Assembly: GCF_026646375.1 (NCBI RefSeq)
Contig: NZ_JAIPPU010000005.1
Location: 124,001 to 188,000 of the forward strand
From: Acetobacterium wieringae
Lineage (GTDB): Bacteria; Bacillota; Clostridia; Eubacteriales; Eubacteriaceae
Reading direction: 5' to 3'
Length of the DNA stretch: 64,000 bases
The first letter of the stretch is position 1, and each line of letters begins with the position of its first letter. The notes below the pieces were generated by a model, which saw nothing but the letters and a program-made list of their open reading frames with translations, searched no databases and was not told the DNA's origin. The translations under genes and the position numbers were made by a program. This document shows, one piece after another, positions 1 to 9,026 of the stretch.

Positions 1-1602
1 ACTCAGGACAAGGTTGTTCTGGAATATCATCTTGATATCCATGGAAACGAAGACGAACGGGTCCTTCGCCATGCTTTTTTAAACAGTTTTTATCAAACCG
101 GCCTGAAGAACCTAATGGATGTTGCCATCTTATCCCATGCTGATCATGAACCCTATACCTCGCTTCAGGAACGATACAGCAAGGTGGATGAAATTCCCTT
201 TGATTTTAATCGTCGGAGAATGAGCGTGGTGATTCGGGATGAAATGAATAAAACCCAGCTTATTACCAAAGGAGCGGTGGAAGAAATGCTTGCTATTTCT
301 TCCCACGCCGAATACAAAGGCAATGTGGAACCGATAACCGATGCCATTCGCAGCAAAATTCTTAAAACCGTTAAAAAACTGAATAAAATGGGAATGCGGG
401 TGATTGCGGTGGCCCAGAAAAACAATCCCGCCGTTGAAGGTGTTTTCACCGTCGCCGATGAAACTGATATGGTCTTGATGGGTTACCTGGCTTTTCTGGA
501 TCCACCAAAGAAAACCACCCGGGCTGCCATCAAAGCCCTTAAAAAATATGGGGTGACAGTTAAAGTGCTCACCGGTGACAACGATGCGGTTACTCGCTTC
601 ATCTGTAAAAAAGTTGGTTTAAAAGTTGAAAATCTCCTGCTTGGCTCGGATATTGACCAAATGGACGATGCAAAGCTTGGGGTAACCCTGGAAACCACCA
701 GTGTCTTTGCCAAACTATCTCCCCAGCAGAAAACACGAATTGTCCGGATTCTCCGAGAAAACGGTCACGTAGTCGGCTTTATGGGGGATGGCATCAACGA
801 CGCTGCCGCCATGCGGGAATCCGACGTCGGCATTTCAGTCGATACTGCCGTTGATATTGCCAAAGAATCGGCTGATATCATTCTTCTTGAAAAGGATTTG
901 ATGGTTCTGAAAGATGGGATTATTGAGGGCCGTAAAACCTTCGGGAATATCATCAAATACATTAAAATGACCGCCAGCTCCAACTTCGGCAATATGTTTT
1001 CCGTTGTTGCCGCCAGTGCGTTTTTACCATTTTTGCCAATGCTGCCGGTGCAGATTATTTTATTAAACCTCATTTATGATATATCCTGCATTTCAATTCC
1101 CTGGGATAACATGGATTCGGATTATCTAAAAAAGCCTCGAAAGTGGGAGGCCTCATCGATCGGAAAATTTATGATCTGGATCGGACCCACCAGTTCAGTA
1201 TTTGATGTCATAACTTATATTCTTATGTTTTTTGTCATCTGCCCAGCTGTTACAGGGGGAGCGTATGGTGCCCCAGGTGTAGACAATGTCCTGTTTGCTT
1301 CACTCTTTAATGCCGGCTGGTTTGTGGAAAGCCTCTGGTCACAAACCCTTGTCATCCATATGATACGAACACCTAAAATTCCATTTTTCCAGAGTCGCGC
1401 TTCATGGCAGGTTTTGTTTACCACCACCATTGCGATTATTGTTGGAACCAGTATTCCATATACATCTTTTGGAGCATCTATGCGCATGTCCGGTATGCCA
1501 CTCACCTATTTCCCATGGCTTTTCGGTATGATTCTATGCTATATGTTCCTGGCAACTTTCTTAAAAACAATGTATCGAAAACGCTACGGCGAATTACTTT
1601 AA
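1..1602 (+). CDS. mgtA: Mg2+-transporting P-type ATPase, C-terminal part (5' end outside window)
   Basis: Reading frame 1 is open from base 1 and begins [13 protein letters not shown], directly after the phosphorylated DKTGT loop of MgtA/MgtB, so the actuator domain and first membrane helices lie upstream of the window. Visible parts are the nucleotide-binding domain (KGAVEEML), the P-domain motifs ([31 protein letters not shown]) and the C-terminal membrane helices with the MgtA-typical [17 protein letters not shown] segment. The family imports Mg2+ across the cytoplasmic membrane using ATP. A small membrane protein follows after 11 bases with its own Shine-Dalgarno site. Family assignment is secure; substrate is inferred from family. 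The first in-frame ATG at 115 is internal and is not the start. Confidence 0.93.
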   Translation, partial: TQDKVVLEYHLDIHGNEDERVLRHAFLNSFYQTGLKNLMDVAILSHADHEPYTSLQERYSKVDEIPFDFNRRRMSVVIRDEMNKTQLITKGAVEEMLAISSHAEYKGNVEPITDAIRSKILKTVKKLNKMGMRVIAVAQKNNPAVEGVFTVADETDMVLMGYLAFLDPPKKTTRAAIKALKKYGVTVKVLTGDNDAVTRFICKKVGLKVENLLLGSDIDQMDDAKLGVTLETTSVFAKLSPQQKTRIVRILRENGHVVGFMGDGINDAAAMRESDVGISVDTAVDIAKESADIILLEKDLMVLKDGIIEGRKTFGNIIKYIKMTASSNFGNMFSVVAASAFLPFLPMLPVQIILLNLIYDISCISIPWDNMDSDYLKKPRKWEASSIGKFMIWIGPTSSVFDVITYILMFFVICPAVTGGAYGAPGVDNVLFASLFNAGWFVESLWSQTLVIHMIRTPKIPFFQSRASWQVLFTTTIAIIVGTSIPYTSFGASMRMSGMPLTYFPWLFGMILCYMFLATFLKTMYRKRYGELL

Positions 1603-1613
1603 GGAGAAGGAAA

Positions 1614-1862
1614 ATGATAATAGGAAGCAATATCTATGTGGCTATCGGTTTATTTGGCACCTGTGGTTTGATGCTCTTAGGACTTTTTTCCACCTACCCG
1701 GCTGTGAAGGCTTTCGAAAAAGGCCGAAACTTTACTAAATGGTATATTTTCAGTTTTCTGCTTTTCCCTGCCGCCTTCATTGCATCATTTGTCATCAAGA
1801 GAAAACGAAAACGCCTTAAACGATCAAAAGATCTCAAACAATCAAAACACACACACAAGTAA
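1614..1862 (+). CDS. Small two-helix membrane protein downstream of mgtA
   Basis: 82-residue protein starting at ATG 1614 behind a clear AAGGAGAAGG ribosome-binding site overlapping the mgtA stop. It has two hydrophobic segments, about residues 5-25 and 43-62, and a strongly basic, Lys/Arg-rich C-terminal tail (KRKRKRLKR). The spacing suggests co-transcription and translational coupling with the Mg2+ ATPase. I do not recognise the family; a role as an accessory or regulatory peptide of the transporter is inference from position only. A longer in-frame ORF starting at 1404 lies inside mgtA and is not credible. Confidence 0.7.
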   Translation: MIIGSNIYVAIGLFGTCGLMLLGLFSTYPAVKAFEKGRNFTKWYIFSFLLFPAAFIASFVIKRKRKRLKRSKDLKQSKHTHK

Positions 1863-2276
1863 TTAAATTTGCATCCATCTACTAGTTTAGGTTGTGTAAA
1901 GTTTCTGCAAAAGTTGCATATCCTAAAAAAACCTGAAAAATAGTATGAAAAGTTGATCATTTTGTGGGCGAGTATAAAATCGCCATTGGCATCTTCAAAG
2001 CCATTAAGATGAACAATCTGATCAAGTTGATCACCTTTTAATAAAAAACAACTCAGAAATAATAAGAATTCTTTGCAAAAACCACATATTTTGTGGCTTT
2101 TGCTTTGCACTAATTGAGTCGCTAGTAATCCGCACAGTGTCAATAAAAAACCTCTTTCGGTACTGAATACTTAAAAAATCGGTTCCAATGCTATCCATTA
2201 ATACTTCTAAGTATAAAACACCTTCTGAATGTTTGCGAGTGTTAATTGCATCAAACCTTAATTTTGTTTAATTCAC
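1863..2276. other. Intergenic region with one strong hairpin
   Basis: About 410 bases without a convincing gene. An imperfect inverted repeat at 2075-2103 (GCAAAA-CCACA / TGTGG-TTTTGC around a TATT loop) could end transcription from the mgtA side. A minus-strand ORF of 149 codons crosses the region but has biased, Phe/Cys-rich composition and no recognisable domain. Confidence 0.4.
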
Positions 2277-2304
2277 TTGACGAAAACAGGTTTAATACTA
2301 TAAA
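2277..2304 (+). promoter_or_regulatory. Predicted sigma-A promoter for the zinc-ribbon gene
   Basis: TTGACG at 2277-2282 and TATAAA at 2299-2304, 16-base spacer, about 42 bases upstream of the start codon at 2346. Confidence 0.5.
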
Positions 2305-2345
2305 TTAGAATTATCAAAATCATATTTGAAAAAGAGGTGTAGAAA

Positions 2346-2717
2346 ATGAGTTATTCATCTAGGTCATCAAAGGGTAAACACTATAAAAGTGGAAATCAGG
2401 GAAGCAGTCACTATAAAAAGAAAGGACTGTTCGGAAATATGTTTGATATGCTCGGTTCTGGTTCCGGAAGCGGAAGACGTACCCAACATAATAATATGGG
2501 AAACCCTTCTCAAAATACCCAGACCAGTCACCAACCGACCAGTAATCAAAATATGACGGTATGCGGAAGTTGCAACGCCACAATTCCAGCGGGTTCAAAA
2601 TTTTGTCTGCAATGCGGCCAAAAAGTAAATACCGCCGCATTCTGTTTAAACTGTGGTGAAAAACTGTCTCCCGGTGCAAAATTCTGTCTCAGCTGTGGTC
2701 AAAAAGTAAATCAGTAA
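2346..2717 (+). CDS. Small protein with two C-terminal zinc ribbons
   Basis: 123 residues; ATG 2346 follows an AAAGAGGTG ribosome site. The N-terminal ~70 residues are Ser/Gly/Asn/Gln-rich and look disordered. Residues ~74-93 (CGSCNATIPAGSKFCLQCG) and ~100-118 (CLNCGEKLSPGAKFCLSCG) are tandem zinc ribbons of the zinc-ribbon/DZR type, each with two CxxC knuckles. Such modules are usually attached to membrane, kinase or regulatory domains; here nothing follows in frame, but a 42-residue fragment resembling a protein-kinase N-lobe starts five bases after the stop. It may be the front of a decayed zinc-ribbon/kinase locus. Function unknown. Confidence 0.75.
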   Translation: MSYSSRSSKGKHYKSGNQGSSHYKKKGLFGNMFDMLGSGSGSGRRTQHNNMGNPSQNTQTSHQPTSNQNMTVCGSCNATIPAGSKFCLQCGQKVNTAAFCLNCGEKLSPGAKFCLSCGQKVNQ

Positions 2718-2721
2718 ACGG

Positions 2722-2850
2722 ATGCTTTTCAATAATAAGTTAAACCTTATTGGAAAACAAATTGGCGGATATACCATATTGACCCTAGTTGGCCATGGCC
2801 GATATGGTATCTGCTATCTTGTAAATAACCGTAGCTTGACAAATCTTTAA
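2722..2850 (+). pseudogene. Fragment resembling the N-lobe of a Ser/Thr protein kinase
   Basis: A 42-codon frame starting ATG 2722 encodes GKQIGGYTILTLVGHGRYGICYLV, which matches the start of a Hanks-type kinase: the Y.I...LG.G..G..Y glycine loop, with the first glycine replaced by His. The frame stops before the VAIK lysine, so no active kinase can be made. The promoter for the downstream riboswitch/ATPase begins inside its last codons. Read as a truncation remnant; chance resemblance is possible because it is short. Confidence 0.4.
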
Positions 2851-2864
2851 AAATATATTACACT
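2836..2864 (+). promoter_or_regulatory. Predicted promoter for the NiCo riboswitch/P-type ATPase transcript
   Basis: A perfect TTGACA at 2836-2841, a 17-base spacer and TACACT at 2859-2864. Transcription would start near 2871, about 33 bases before the riboswitch aptamer. Confidence 0.6.
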
Positions 2865-2903
2865 ATAAATATCTCTTTGCACTGCATATTTAATAACAGT
2901 ACA

Positions 2904-3006
2904 ACCTGATCAGGCGATGAACGTTAATCCGTTCATGGTGCCGGGCCGTAACAACGGCAGCAGATTTAATTTTTAACATCTGTGGGACAGAAGTATGTTC
3001 CCACAG
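2904..3006 (+). promoter_or_regulatory. NiCo (czcD-type) riboswitch
   Basis: The conserved blocks of the nickel/cobalt-sensing czcD RNA occur in order: CCTGATCAGGCGATGA (2905-2920), pairing arms GAACG/CGTTC around the next loop, GCCGGGC (2940-2946), GGCAGCAGAT (2956-2965), then ATCTGTGGGACAG (2978-2990). These match the published four-helix-junction aptamer that binds Co2+ or Ni2+ cooperatively. The last helix overlaps an intrinsic terminator, so metal binding is expected to prevent termination and switch on the ATPase gene at 3116. Sequence match is direct; ligand response is from family knowledge. Confidence 0.9.
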
Positions 3007-3016
3007 GTGTTTTTTT
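2980..3016 (+). terminator. Riboswitch-linked intrinsic terminator
   Basis: CTGTGGGA (2980-2987) pairs perfectly with TCCCACAG (2999-3006), followed after a few bases by seven Ts (3010-3016). The 5' arm overlaps the conserved GTGGGACAG block of the NiCo aptamer, the expected transcription-attenuation arrangement. Confidence 0.85.
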
Positions 3017-3115
3017 ATACCCTTTTAAGAACATTGACTGCATTTTAACCATTTATGGAGTGACTTTGAGGCTATTAATTTTAAAGCCAAATAGGCTACA
3101 AATGGAGGTTTGATT

Positions 3116-5635
3116 TTGAAAGAATACACCACCAGTCCAGCAGGACTCACTACTAAAGAAGCGCTGCAGCGCCAGGAGCAATTTGGGAAAAATGAATTAA
3201 CGCCGCAAAAAAAAGAGAGCTTTTTTCACAAGGTGTTGCATATTATTTGTGAACCGATGTTTCTCTTGCTACTCGTTGCCGCAGGTATTTACTTTATTCT
3301 GGGTGAACCCCGGGATGGTGCAATCATGCTGGTATTCGTTATCGGTATTATCAGTATTGATGTCATTCAGGAATGGAAAACCGATAAGACACTTAATGCC
3401 CTCAAAGATTTATCTGCACCCCATGTCAAAGTTATCCGTGATGGACAAGAATTAACCATTGCCAGTGTGGATCTTGTTCCCGATGATTTGATGATGGTTT
3501 ATGAGGGCGTGAAAATTCCAGCTGATGGAATCGTTATCAAATGCAGTGATTTATGTGTCGATGAATCATCGCTTACCGGTGAAGCTGAAGGTGTTTGGAA
3601 AATCACAACCGAAAATGTTGAGCCGTCATCTGATTATTGGCGTAAAGATTATTGTTATGCCGGAACCCTTGTTACTCAAGGAACGGCAATGATCCAAGTT
3701 GACAAAATCGGCGTAACTACCGAATATGGAAAAATTGGTGCTAATGTGGCCTCTGCCCCGGATGAACCTACACCACTGCAAAAACAAACCGGAAGCCTGG
3801 TTAAACTTTGTGCTGGAATTGCCGCCGTTCTGTTTGCTCTTGTTGGAGTGTTCACCTATATCAACATACCTGATCATGCCTTTGGTGATCGTCTGATCGA
3901 AAGTATATTAGCTGGTATCACTCTGGCGATGGCGATGATCCCGGAAGAATTCCCGGTCATTCTTACTGTATTCCTTTCTATGGGAGCATGGCGACTTGCT
4001 AAAAAACAGTCTCTGGTTCGTAAACTGCCGGCTGTTGAAACCCTCGGTGCAGTCTCTGTTCTTTGTGTTGATAAAACCGGAACCATCACGATGAATCAGA
4101 TGACAGTTCAAGATACCTGGGCAATTGAAGGCGAAGTTGATAATCTTTGTGAAATCATGGGACTTGGCTGCGAAACCGATGCCTACGACCCCATGGAAAA
4201 AGCTATGCTCAGCCATTGTGAAAAAGCCGGTTTTTCAAAAGAACATCTTTTTGGTGGTCAATTAATTACCGAATATGCCTTTACCAATGAATTAAAAATG
4301 ATGGGTCATGTTTGGTACCATGATGATGAAATCATTATCGCCGCCAAGGGATCTCCTGAACGTATTCTCACAATTTGTGATCTTTCATCTGAAGAGCGTT
4401 TAGTCGTTGATGATAAGATTCTTGAAATGTCTGAGCAAGGTTTGCGGGTTATTGCTGTTGGTATGATGAAACCGGCAACCGAAGCCGATATTCCAGCTGA
4501 AATTACGGACTGTCATTTAACTTTATGCGGGTTAATCGGCCTTGCCGATCCACCTCGAGAATCGGTCAAAAATGATATTGCACTTTGTACTAAAGCTGGC
4601 ATACGGGTGGTAATGATTACCGGGGACAATGGCATTACCGCTGCGAGTATTGCCAAGAAAATTGGCATGCCCAACTCCGATCATATTATCACCGGGGATA
4701 TGCTCAATGAAATGACAGATGAAGAATTGTGTGAAAAGGTTAAAGACGTCAGCATTTTTTCCCGGGTTGTGCCTGAACATAAAATGCGAATTGTTAAAGC
4801 TTTTAAAGAAAACGGCGATATTGTTGCCATGACCGGTGATGGAGTCAACGATGCCCCAGCTTTAAAATATGCCGATATTGGTATTGCCATGGGTAAGCGT
4901 GGTTCTGAAGTATCGCGTGAAGCTGCCGATCTCATTTTAATGGATGACAACTTTTCAACCATTGTTTACACTGTGAGAGATGGCCGTCGCGTCTATGATA
5001 ATATTCAAAAGGCGGTCGGCTACGTGTTCACCATTCATATACCCATTGCCTTTGCGGCATTGCTTGCCCCATTGCTTGGTGTAGGTCCCGGGAGTCTGCT
5101 ATTATTGCCTCTTCATGTAGTATTGCTGGAGTTGATCATTGATCCAACTTGCTCCATTGTCTTAGAACGTCAACCTTCCGAAACCGATATTATGGAACGA
5201 AAACCGCGTGATCCCAAAGAGAAGTTACTTAATGCCAAAATTCTCTTAAAAAGTATCACCCAGGGTCTGGTTTTATTTGCCGCATCTTTTGGCACTTACT
5301 ATTATGTTTTGGGACAGAATCCGGAGAATCCGGAACTGGCCAGAACGATGGGGTTTGCGATTATTATGCTGGCCAATCTTTTTCTTGTTCAAGTCAACAG
5401 CTCCGATCATGATTTTGCATTTCAGTCGATGAAACGATTGGCCAAAGATAAGGTGATGTGGGCGGTAAATATTGGAACTCTCGTTGGACTGTTTATTATT
5501 CTCTATACCCCAATCAACGTTTTCTTAAAGCTTACCCCCCTGACAATTAGTCAGTTCTTTATTGCTTTTGGAATTGCTGGCGTTTCGGTTTTATGGTATG
5601 AAATAGTAAAGCTTGCAAAAAAACAAAAGGCATGA
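3116..5635 (+). CDS. P-type cation-transporting ATPase, PEEFP type, under NiCo riboswitch control
   Basis: 839 residues from TTG 3116, chosen because GGAGG at 3104-3108 is then 7 bases away; a TTG at 3110 is too close. It has the P2-type layout: N-terminal cation-ATPase domain (~1-60), actuator loop with SSLTGEAEG (~151-159), membrane motif MIPEEFPVIL in place of PEGLP, phosphorylated DKTGTIT at Asp319, MITGDNG, TGDGVNDAPALKYADIGIAMG and a six-helix C-terminal membrane domain. The family exports divalent cations and is often annotated as Ca2+-like. The upstream Ni/Co riboswitch argues for Ni2+/Co2+ export here (inference). No CxxC or His-rich metal-binding extension is seen. Confidence 0.9.
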   Translation: MKEYTTSPAGLTTKEALQRQEQFGKNELTPQKKESFFHKVLHIICEPMFLLLLVAAGIYFILGEPRDGAIMLVFVIGIISIDVIQEWKTDKTLNALKDLSAPHVKVIRDGQELTIASVDLVPDDLMMVYEGVKIPADGIVIKCSDLCVDESSLTGEAEGVWKITTENVEPSSDYWRKDYCYAGTLVTQGTAMIQVDKIGVTTEYGKIGANVASAPDEPTPLQKQTGSLVKLCAGIAAVLFALVGVFTYINIPDHAFGDRLIESILAGITLAMAMIPEEFPVILTVFLSMGAWRLAKKQSLVRKLPAVETLGAVSVLCVDKTGTITMNQMTVQDTWAIEGEVDNLCEIMGLGCETDAYDPMEKAMLSHCEKAGFSKEHLFGGQLITEYAFTNELKMMGHVWYHDDEIIIAAKGSPERILTICDLSSEERLVVDDKILEMSEQGLRVIAVGMMKPATEADIPAEITDCHLTLCGLIGLADPPRESVKNDIALCTKAGIRVVMITGDNGITAASIAKKIGMPNSDHIITGDMLNEMTDEELCEKVKDVSIFSRVVPEHKMRIVKAFKENGDIVAMTGDGVNDAPALKYADIGIAMGKRGSEVSREAADLILMDDNFSTIVYTVRDGRRVYDNIQKAVGYVFTIHIPIAFAALLAPLLGVGPGSLLLLPLHVVLLELIIDPTCSIVLERQPSETDIMERKPRDPKEKLLNAKILLKSITQGLVLFAASFGTYYYVLGQNPENPELARTMGFAIIMLANLFLVQVNSSDHDFAFQSMKRLAKDKVMWAVNIGTLVGLFIILYTPINVFLKLTPLTISQFFIAFGIAGVSVLWYEIVKLAKKQKA

Positions 5636-6034
5636 TTAAAAAACTTCTTCATACCATAAATGAACCGCCCCCTTACAAGTAGACTGTGGAGAAAATTAAA
5701 CTTGTGCCGTCAATCACATTTTGTGGATTGGCGGCATGCTCTTGCTAAAGATCTCTGATAGTTCATGAATTCAATGAAGGGACATGAAATCCAGACTTTT
5801 TTTGGTATCAGCGATGATTGTAATTGTCGGTATAGATGTCTACGATACCAGTATTATCTTATCATAGGAGGCTTTTTTACTACATACGTTACACTTCCGT
5901 TTACCCTATTCTCCCTAGCACAGCTGGGGAGTAATATTTTAATTCAATTAACAGTTTGATTGATTAATCACATATTGGGGGTACACACAAAAAGAGAAAA
6001 AATACTGAAGATTTGACGAAAGCGAAGTTATTTA
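5636..6034. other. Intergenic stretch, probably decayed
   Basis: About 400 bases. An imperfect hairpin at 5705-5736 (TGCCGTCAATC.CA / TG.ATTGGCGGCA) lacks a T-run. A 27-codon frame at 5784-5867 (MKSRLFLVSAMIVIVGIDVY...) resembles an isolated signal-anchor helix and then stops; no longer product can be supported. Confidence 0.35.
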
Positions 6035-6813
6035 ATGAAAATTAGTGTAATCTATTTTTTTATTATTGTTTTTGCCAATACTATCGGATCAATTTCCGGA
6101 ATGGGCGGCGGCATTATTATCAAGCCGATGATGGATGCTATCGGTATGCATTCGTTGGTTGAAATTGCTTTTTATTCCAGTACAGCCGTTTTATCAATGT
6201 CAATTTTTTCCACCTGGCGACAATTTAAAAATCCAATCAATATAAATATAAAACTGGCTTTGTTTCTCTCTTCGGTGCCCTGATAGGCGGAATTTTAGGC
6301 CAATATATATTTAACCAGTTGCTGGAATTTCTTCCCGACGATTCAGCGGTTCAATTAATTCAAATTATTATAACCGTTTTGTCGCTGGTCTTTGCGTTGT
6401 TCTATACCATCAGTAAATGGCAATCCCTGAAGCTTGTCAACATGGTATTCTTCGTTCTTATTGGCGTATTCCTTGGTTTTCTGTCCTCCTTATTGGGTAT
6501 TGGCGGTGGTTCCATCAACGTAGCGTTATTGATGTTCTGTTTTGGTATTCCTATCAAAGAAGCCACCGTGTATTCCATCATTACCATTCTTTTTTCACAG
6601 CTTTCAGCCTTAATCACCATGGGATTTACCATCGGCTATGATTTTTATGACCTAAGTTTGTTGTTATCCATTATTCCTGCCGCCATTATTGGCGGATTCC
6701 TTGGCGCAAAACTCAGCGGTATTCTGTCTGAAAAGATCGTTTTAAAATTATATCAACTTATCATCATTGCTGTGATTGTCTTAAATATCTGTAATGGGAT
6801 CAAGCTGAACTAG
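6035..6813 (+). pseudogene. Frameshifted TauE/SafE-family membrane permease
   Basis: The first frame (6035-6283) encodes FIIVFANTIGSISGMGGGIIIKPMMDAIG, the N-terminal half-signature of TauE/SafE (sulfite/anion exporter) proteins, and stops after LALFLSSVP. The homologous continuation, SLFGALIGGILGQYIF, is in another frame from about 6268 and runs to 6813, including the second repeat signature (FLGFLSSLLGIGGGSINVALLMFCFGIPIKEA). Together they make one ~258-residue protein with about eight hydrophobic segments, so a single indel near 6260-6275 breaks it. The start has a weak ribosome site. Sequencing error cannot be excluded. Substrate unknown. Confidence 0.8.
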
Positions 6814-6883
6814 CTCAAAGGTTGAGCTTCACTATTTCATCCTTTTAATAAAAAAGTGCCTACGGCCCATCAACACCCCTGCC

Positions 6884-6904
6884 CCTCAATCTTGAGGTTT
6901 TTTT
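6884..6904 (+). terminator. Intrinsic terminator after the TauE/SafE remnant
   Basis: CCTCAA (6884-6889), two-base loop, TTGAGG (6892-6897), then seven Ts. Confidence 0.7.
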
Positions 6905-6940
6905 GCTTTTCTTTATCTTTAATTTGTTGTAAAATTCAAG

Positions 6941-7126
6941 TATGCGTGTTTTTCAAAAGATTTTTTTGATTATTATGATCAAATTCTTGCTTAGCCACGT
7001 CGACCGGTTGTTGTGGAAAATATTGATAAAATGATTCACTGTGGTGATTTTTCCAGAGGTTTTGCTTTATACGGCTGTACTCAATGCGGTAAGTTAAAAT
7101 CGGCACTGTGTTTTTACGATTCCTGA
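6941..7126 (+). pseudogene. N-terminal remnant of an IS91-like transposase
   Basis: The frame reads YACFSKDFFDYYDQILA, then a stop, then PRRPVVVENIDKMIHCGDFS followed by RGFALYGCTQCGKLKSALC and another stop. The PVVVENIDKMI.CGD...G...Y.C..CG order is what I recall from the zinc-binding N-terminal region of IS91-family transposases; the rest of the transposase is absent. At least one in-frame stop and a 3' truncation make it non-functional. Identification is from memory of the motif. Confidence 0.5.
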
Positions 7127-7270
7127 ACAATTGCGCCTTTTCTTTTTGAAGGATCGGTCGCTGCTCTCTGATCTTTTCCATTCCGTCAGGGATGTCATCC
7201 TGCGCCTTTTTTCTCTCTCTTTGTCTTTTTTTGAGCTTTCCTTTTTTGTGTAATTTCTTATTAAATAAAT

Positions 7271-7947
7271 AAAAAAACTGCTAATTTGGCTGTAATTGGC
7301 AGTGAAAAACTCACCGCTTCGCTCAGTCCCAGTAATGTAACTGAAACAACAGTTTCCTAGAATTCTAGCGATCCGACTATTGCTACTGTGGACTCCAATG
7401 GAAATATAAACGGCGTTAAAGCAGGTACTACGAACATTACCGCAACGACTGTTAACAACCTTTCTGCAACCTGCCAGGTCACTGTTTCTTCGACTAGCAC
7501 TGAAAAAAGCATTTCTTATCAAACTCATGTTGAAAATGACGGCTGGATGGGCTGGACCAAAAACGGTGAAAGCGCTGGTACTGCTGGTTTGAGTTATCGT
7601 TTGGAGGGTATTCGAATTAAAATCGTGCCTAAAGGTGATCCTGCTCCCGGCTCAACAACTGAACCATTTATTAAATCCAAATTATTAACTATTCAGGATA
7701 AATTGGAAGTTACTTGGATCTCCGAAGCTTCGTACGTCAAATATGCTTTAATGACACTCCCTATACTGAGTACATTAAGAATCAATCTCCACGTTCAGGA
7801 ACTTATTCATTAATAGAAAAGCCTGATGGTAAAATTGTTATTGACTTTGATTTTTATAGTTCTCCCATATACTCTGATATAACTGATGCCGCATCACTTT
7901 CTGATGGAGTGATTACAATTAGCCAATTTCAAATTTTATCGTTCTAA
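7271..7947 (+). pseudogene. Remnant of a BIG2/ChW-repeat surface protein
   Basis: From 7271 one frame encodes a bacterial Ig-like group 2 domain (KLTASLSPSNVTETTVS, stop at 7358-7360 where a Trp codon is usual, then NSSDPTIATVDSNGNINGVKAGTTNITA), followed by a clostridial hydrophobic W (ChW) repeat (ISYQTHVENDGWMGWTKNGE, SAGTAGLSYRLEGIRIKI). The frame ends at 7813, while a second frame to 7947 continues with plausible protein sequence (SGTYSLIEKPDGKIVIDFDF). It is broken at both ends and internally. Such domains occur in secreted cell-surface proteins of Clostridia, supporting the taxonomic guess. Confidence 0.7.
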
Positions 7948-8092
7948 TTAGATACTTCAAAGAACCCTTATTACATTTCAACTGAAGTTAAAAATTTTAA
8001 TCACACTACCACAGTCGATGATTATGATAAAAAAGTCAATCTATATACTTAGACATGAGCTGAGCTTGAACAGTTTAGAATAAAAAGCTACG

Positions 8093-8860
8093 TCAAATAC
8101 AATATGAAAAAACATTTGGAGGTTGATTAATGGTCTTATTTTCTGTGATCTTCTCGAACAGTACTGCAGATTGCTTGAGTTTTTTATTGCCATTATAACC
8201 AACCACCGCTTCTGTTTGGGTCAATGCCGCCCAGATCATAGATTCAGCAACTTTTGCCACTGGGATGCCAAATAGTCCTGGCAGCATCAGTCGCTCTGTC
8301 CACCCGGCGTCAGCTCCACGATTGAGAAATCCCGGACGGATGAATGCAATTCTCTCAAAACCAAGGGTCTGGACGTATTTTTCCACCTCCTGCTTAACTC
8401 GGTACATATTGACTTGACTATTTGATTCTTTTTCTGTCCCCTCTCCTGTAATGGTGCTGTAAAAATCGACTCCCGCCTGCCAGGCAAACTCTGCAAACCC
8501 CGTAGCGATACCAAAATCAACCGCACGGTAGGCATCCTGTTTATCCTTTTTAATTACATCATTAAAGGGCGTACCAATACAACAAAAAGCAGCATTACAC
8601 CCTGCCGCTATTTTAGGATCGGCGCTGCTAATCTTCATCATATCGGTTATAATGTGCTGAGTTAGTTTTGATGAATTGCGATGCTCCATATTTTCTCTCC
8701 GCCCAACAGCCACAACGGACTCCACAAAAGGCGACGCGATCAGCGCATTGACTAGCGCCTTTCCAGTTGCACCAGTGTGTCCACATACCAGTGCACGAAT
8801 CTTTTCTCCTTCTGTCTTTTCAGATTTTATTGTTCCATTTTCAATCTCGTTTAAACTCAT
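8093..8860 (-). CDS. NAD(P)-binding Rossmann-fold oxidoreductase (atypical SDR, HTATIP2-like)
   Basis: 255 residues from ATG 8860, preferred over the TTG at 8875 because the bases after that TTG are the GGAG ribosome site. The N-terminal GHTGATGKALVNALI is a GxxGxxG dinucleotide-binding loop of the atypical short-chain dehydrogenase group, and VVAVGRRE is the second strand. AAFCCIGTPFND and FIRPGFLNRG resemble the HTATIP2/YbjT-like NAD(P)H-binding family. Substrate unknown. The gene is divergent from the NAD-binding oxidoreductase at 9112; a palindromic operator between them suggests joint control by the TetR protein at 10058. Confidence 0.75.
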   Translation of the reverse strand: MSLNEIENGTIKSEKTEGEKIRALVCGHTGATGKALVNALIASPFVESVVAVGRRENMEHRNSSKLTQHIITDMMKISSADPKIAAGCNAAFCCIGTPFNDVIKKDKQDAYRAVDFGIATGFAEFAWQAGVDFYSTITGEGTEKESNSQVNMYRVKQEVEKYVQTLGFERIAFIRPGFLNRGADAGWTERLMLPGLFGIPVAKVAESMIWAALTQTEAVVGYNGNKKLKQSAVLFEKITENKTINQPPNVFSYCI

Positions 8861-8983
8861 TCTGTTTTTCTCCAATTTTCTAATTATTTTACCGCTTTGT
8901 CCACATCAAAACGTGACCGGACAAAGGGGTAATATACTAAAATCATTGATATATCCATATAAATGATTTCTTAAGCGATTCAT

Positions 8984-9012
8984 AATATATCATAAAATTC
9001 CACATGAGTCAA
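8984..9012 (-). promoter_or_regulatory. Predicted promoter of the minus-strand oxidoreductase gene
   Basis: Read on the minus strand: TTGACT (9012-9007), 17-base spacer, TATATT (8989-8984). The -35 element lies inside the palindrome at 9001-9026. Confidence 0.65.
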
Positions 9013-9026
9013 TATTGTCTCATGTG
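9001..9026. promoter_or_regulatory. 26-bp palindromic operator, TetR type, shared by two divergent promoters
   Basis: CACATGAG (9001-9008), T, CAATATTG (9010-9017), T, CTCATGTG (9019-9026): a palindrome with only two non-symmetric positions, centred on TGAG.CAATATTG.CTCA. It covers the -35 boxes of both divergent promoters. Size and symmetry fit a TetR-family operator; the TetR-type gene at 10058 is the obvious candidate regulator (inference). Confidence 0.75.

Noticed and set aside
1694-2143. Minus-strand ORF of 149 codons overlapping the small membrane protein and the intergenic region
   Set aside because: Biased Phe/Cys composition, no ribosome site seen, and it overlaps a well-supported plus-strand gene.
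5765-5959. 64-codon plus-strand ORF after the P-type ATPase
   Set aside because: No domain, no good ribosome site; a different frame gives only a 27-codon hydrophobic peptide. Treated as decayed intergenic DNA.
7094-7528. Minus-strand ORF across the BIG2 remnant
   Set aside because: Antisense to recognisable BIG2/ChW protein sequence.
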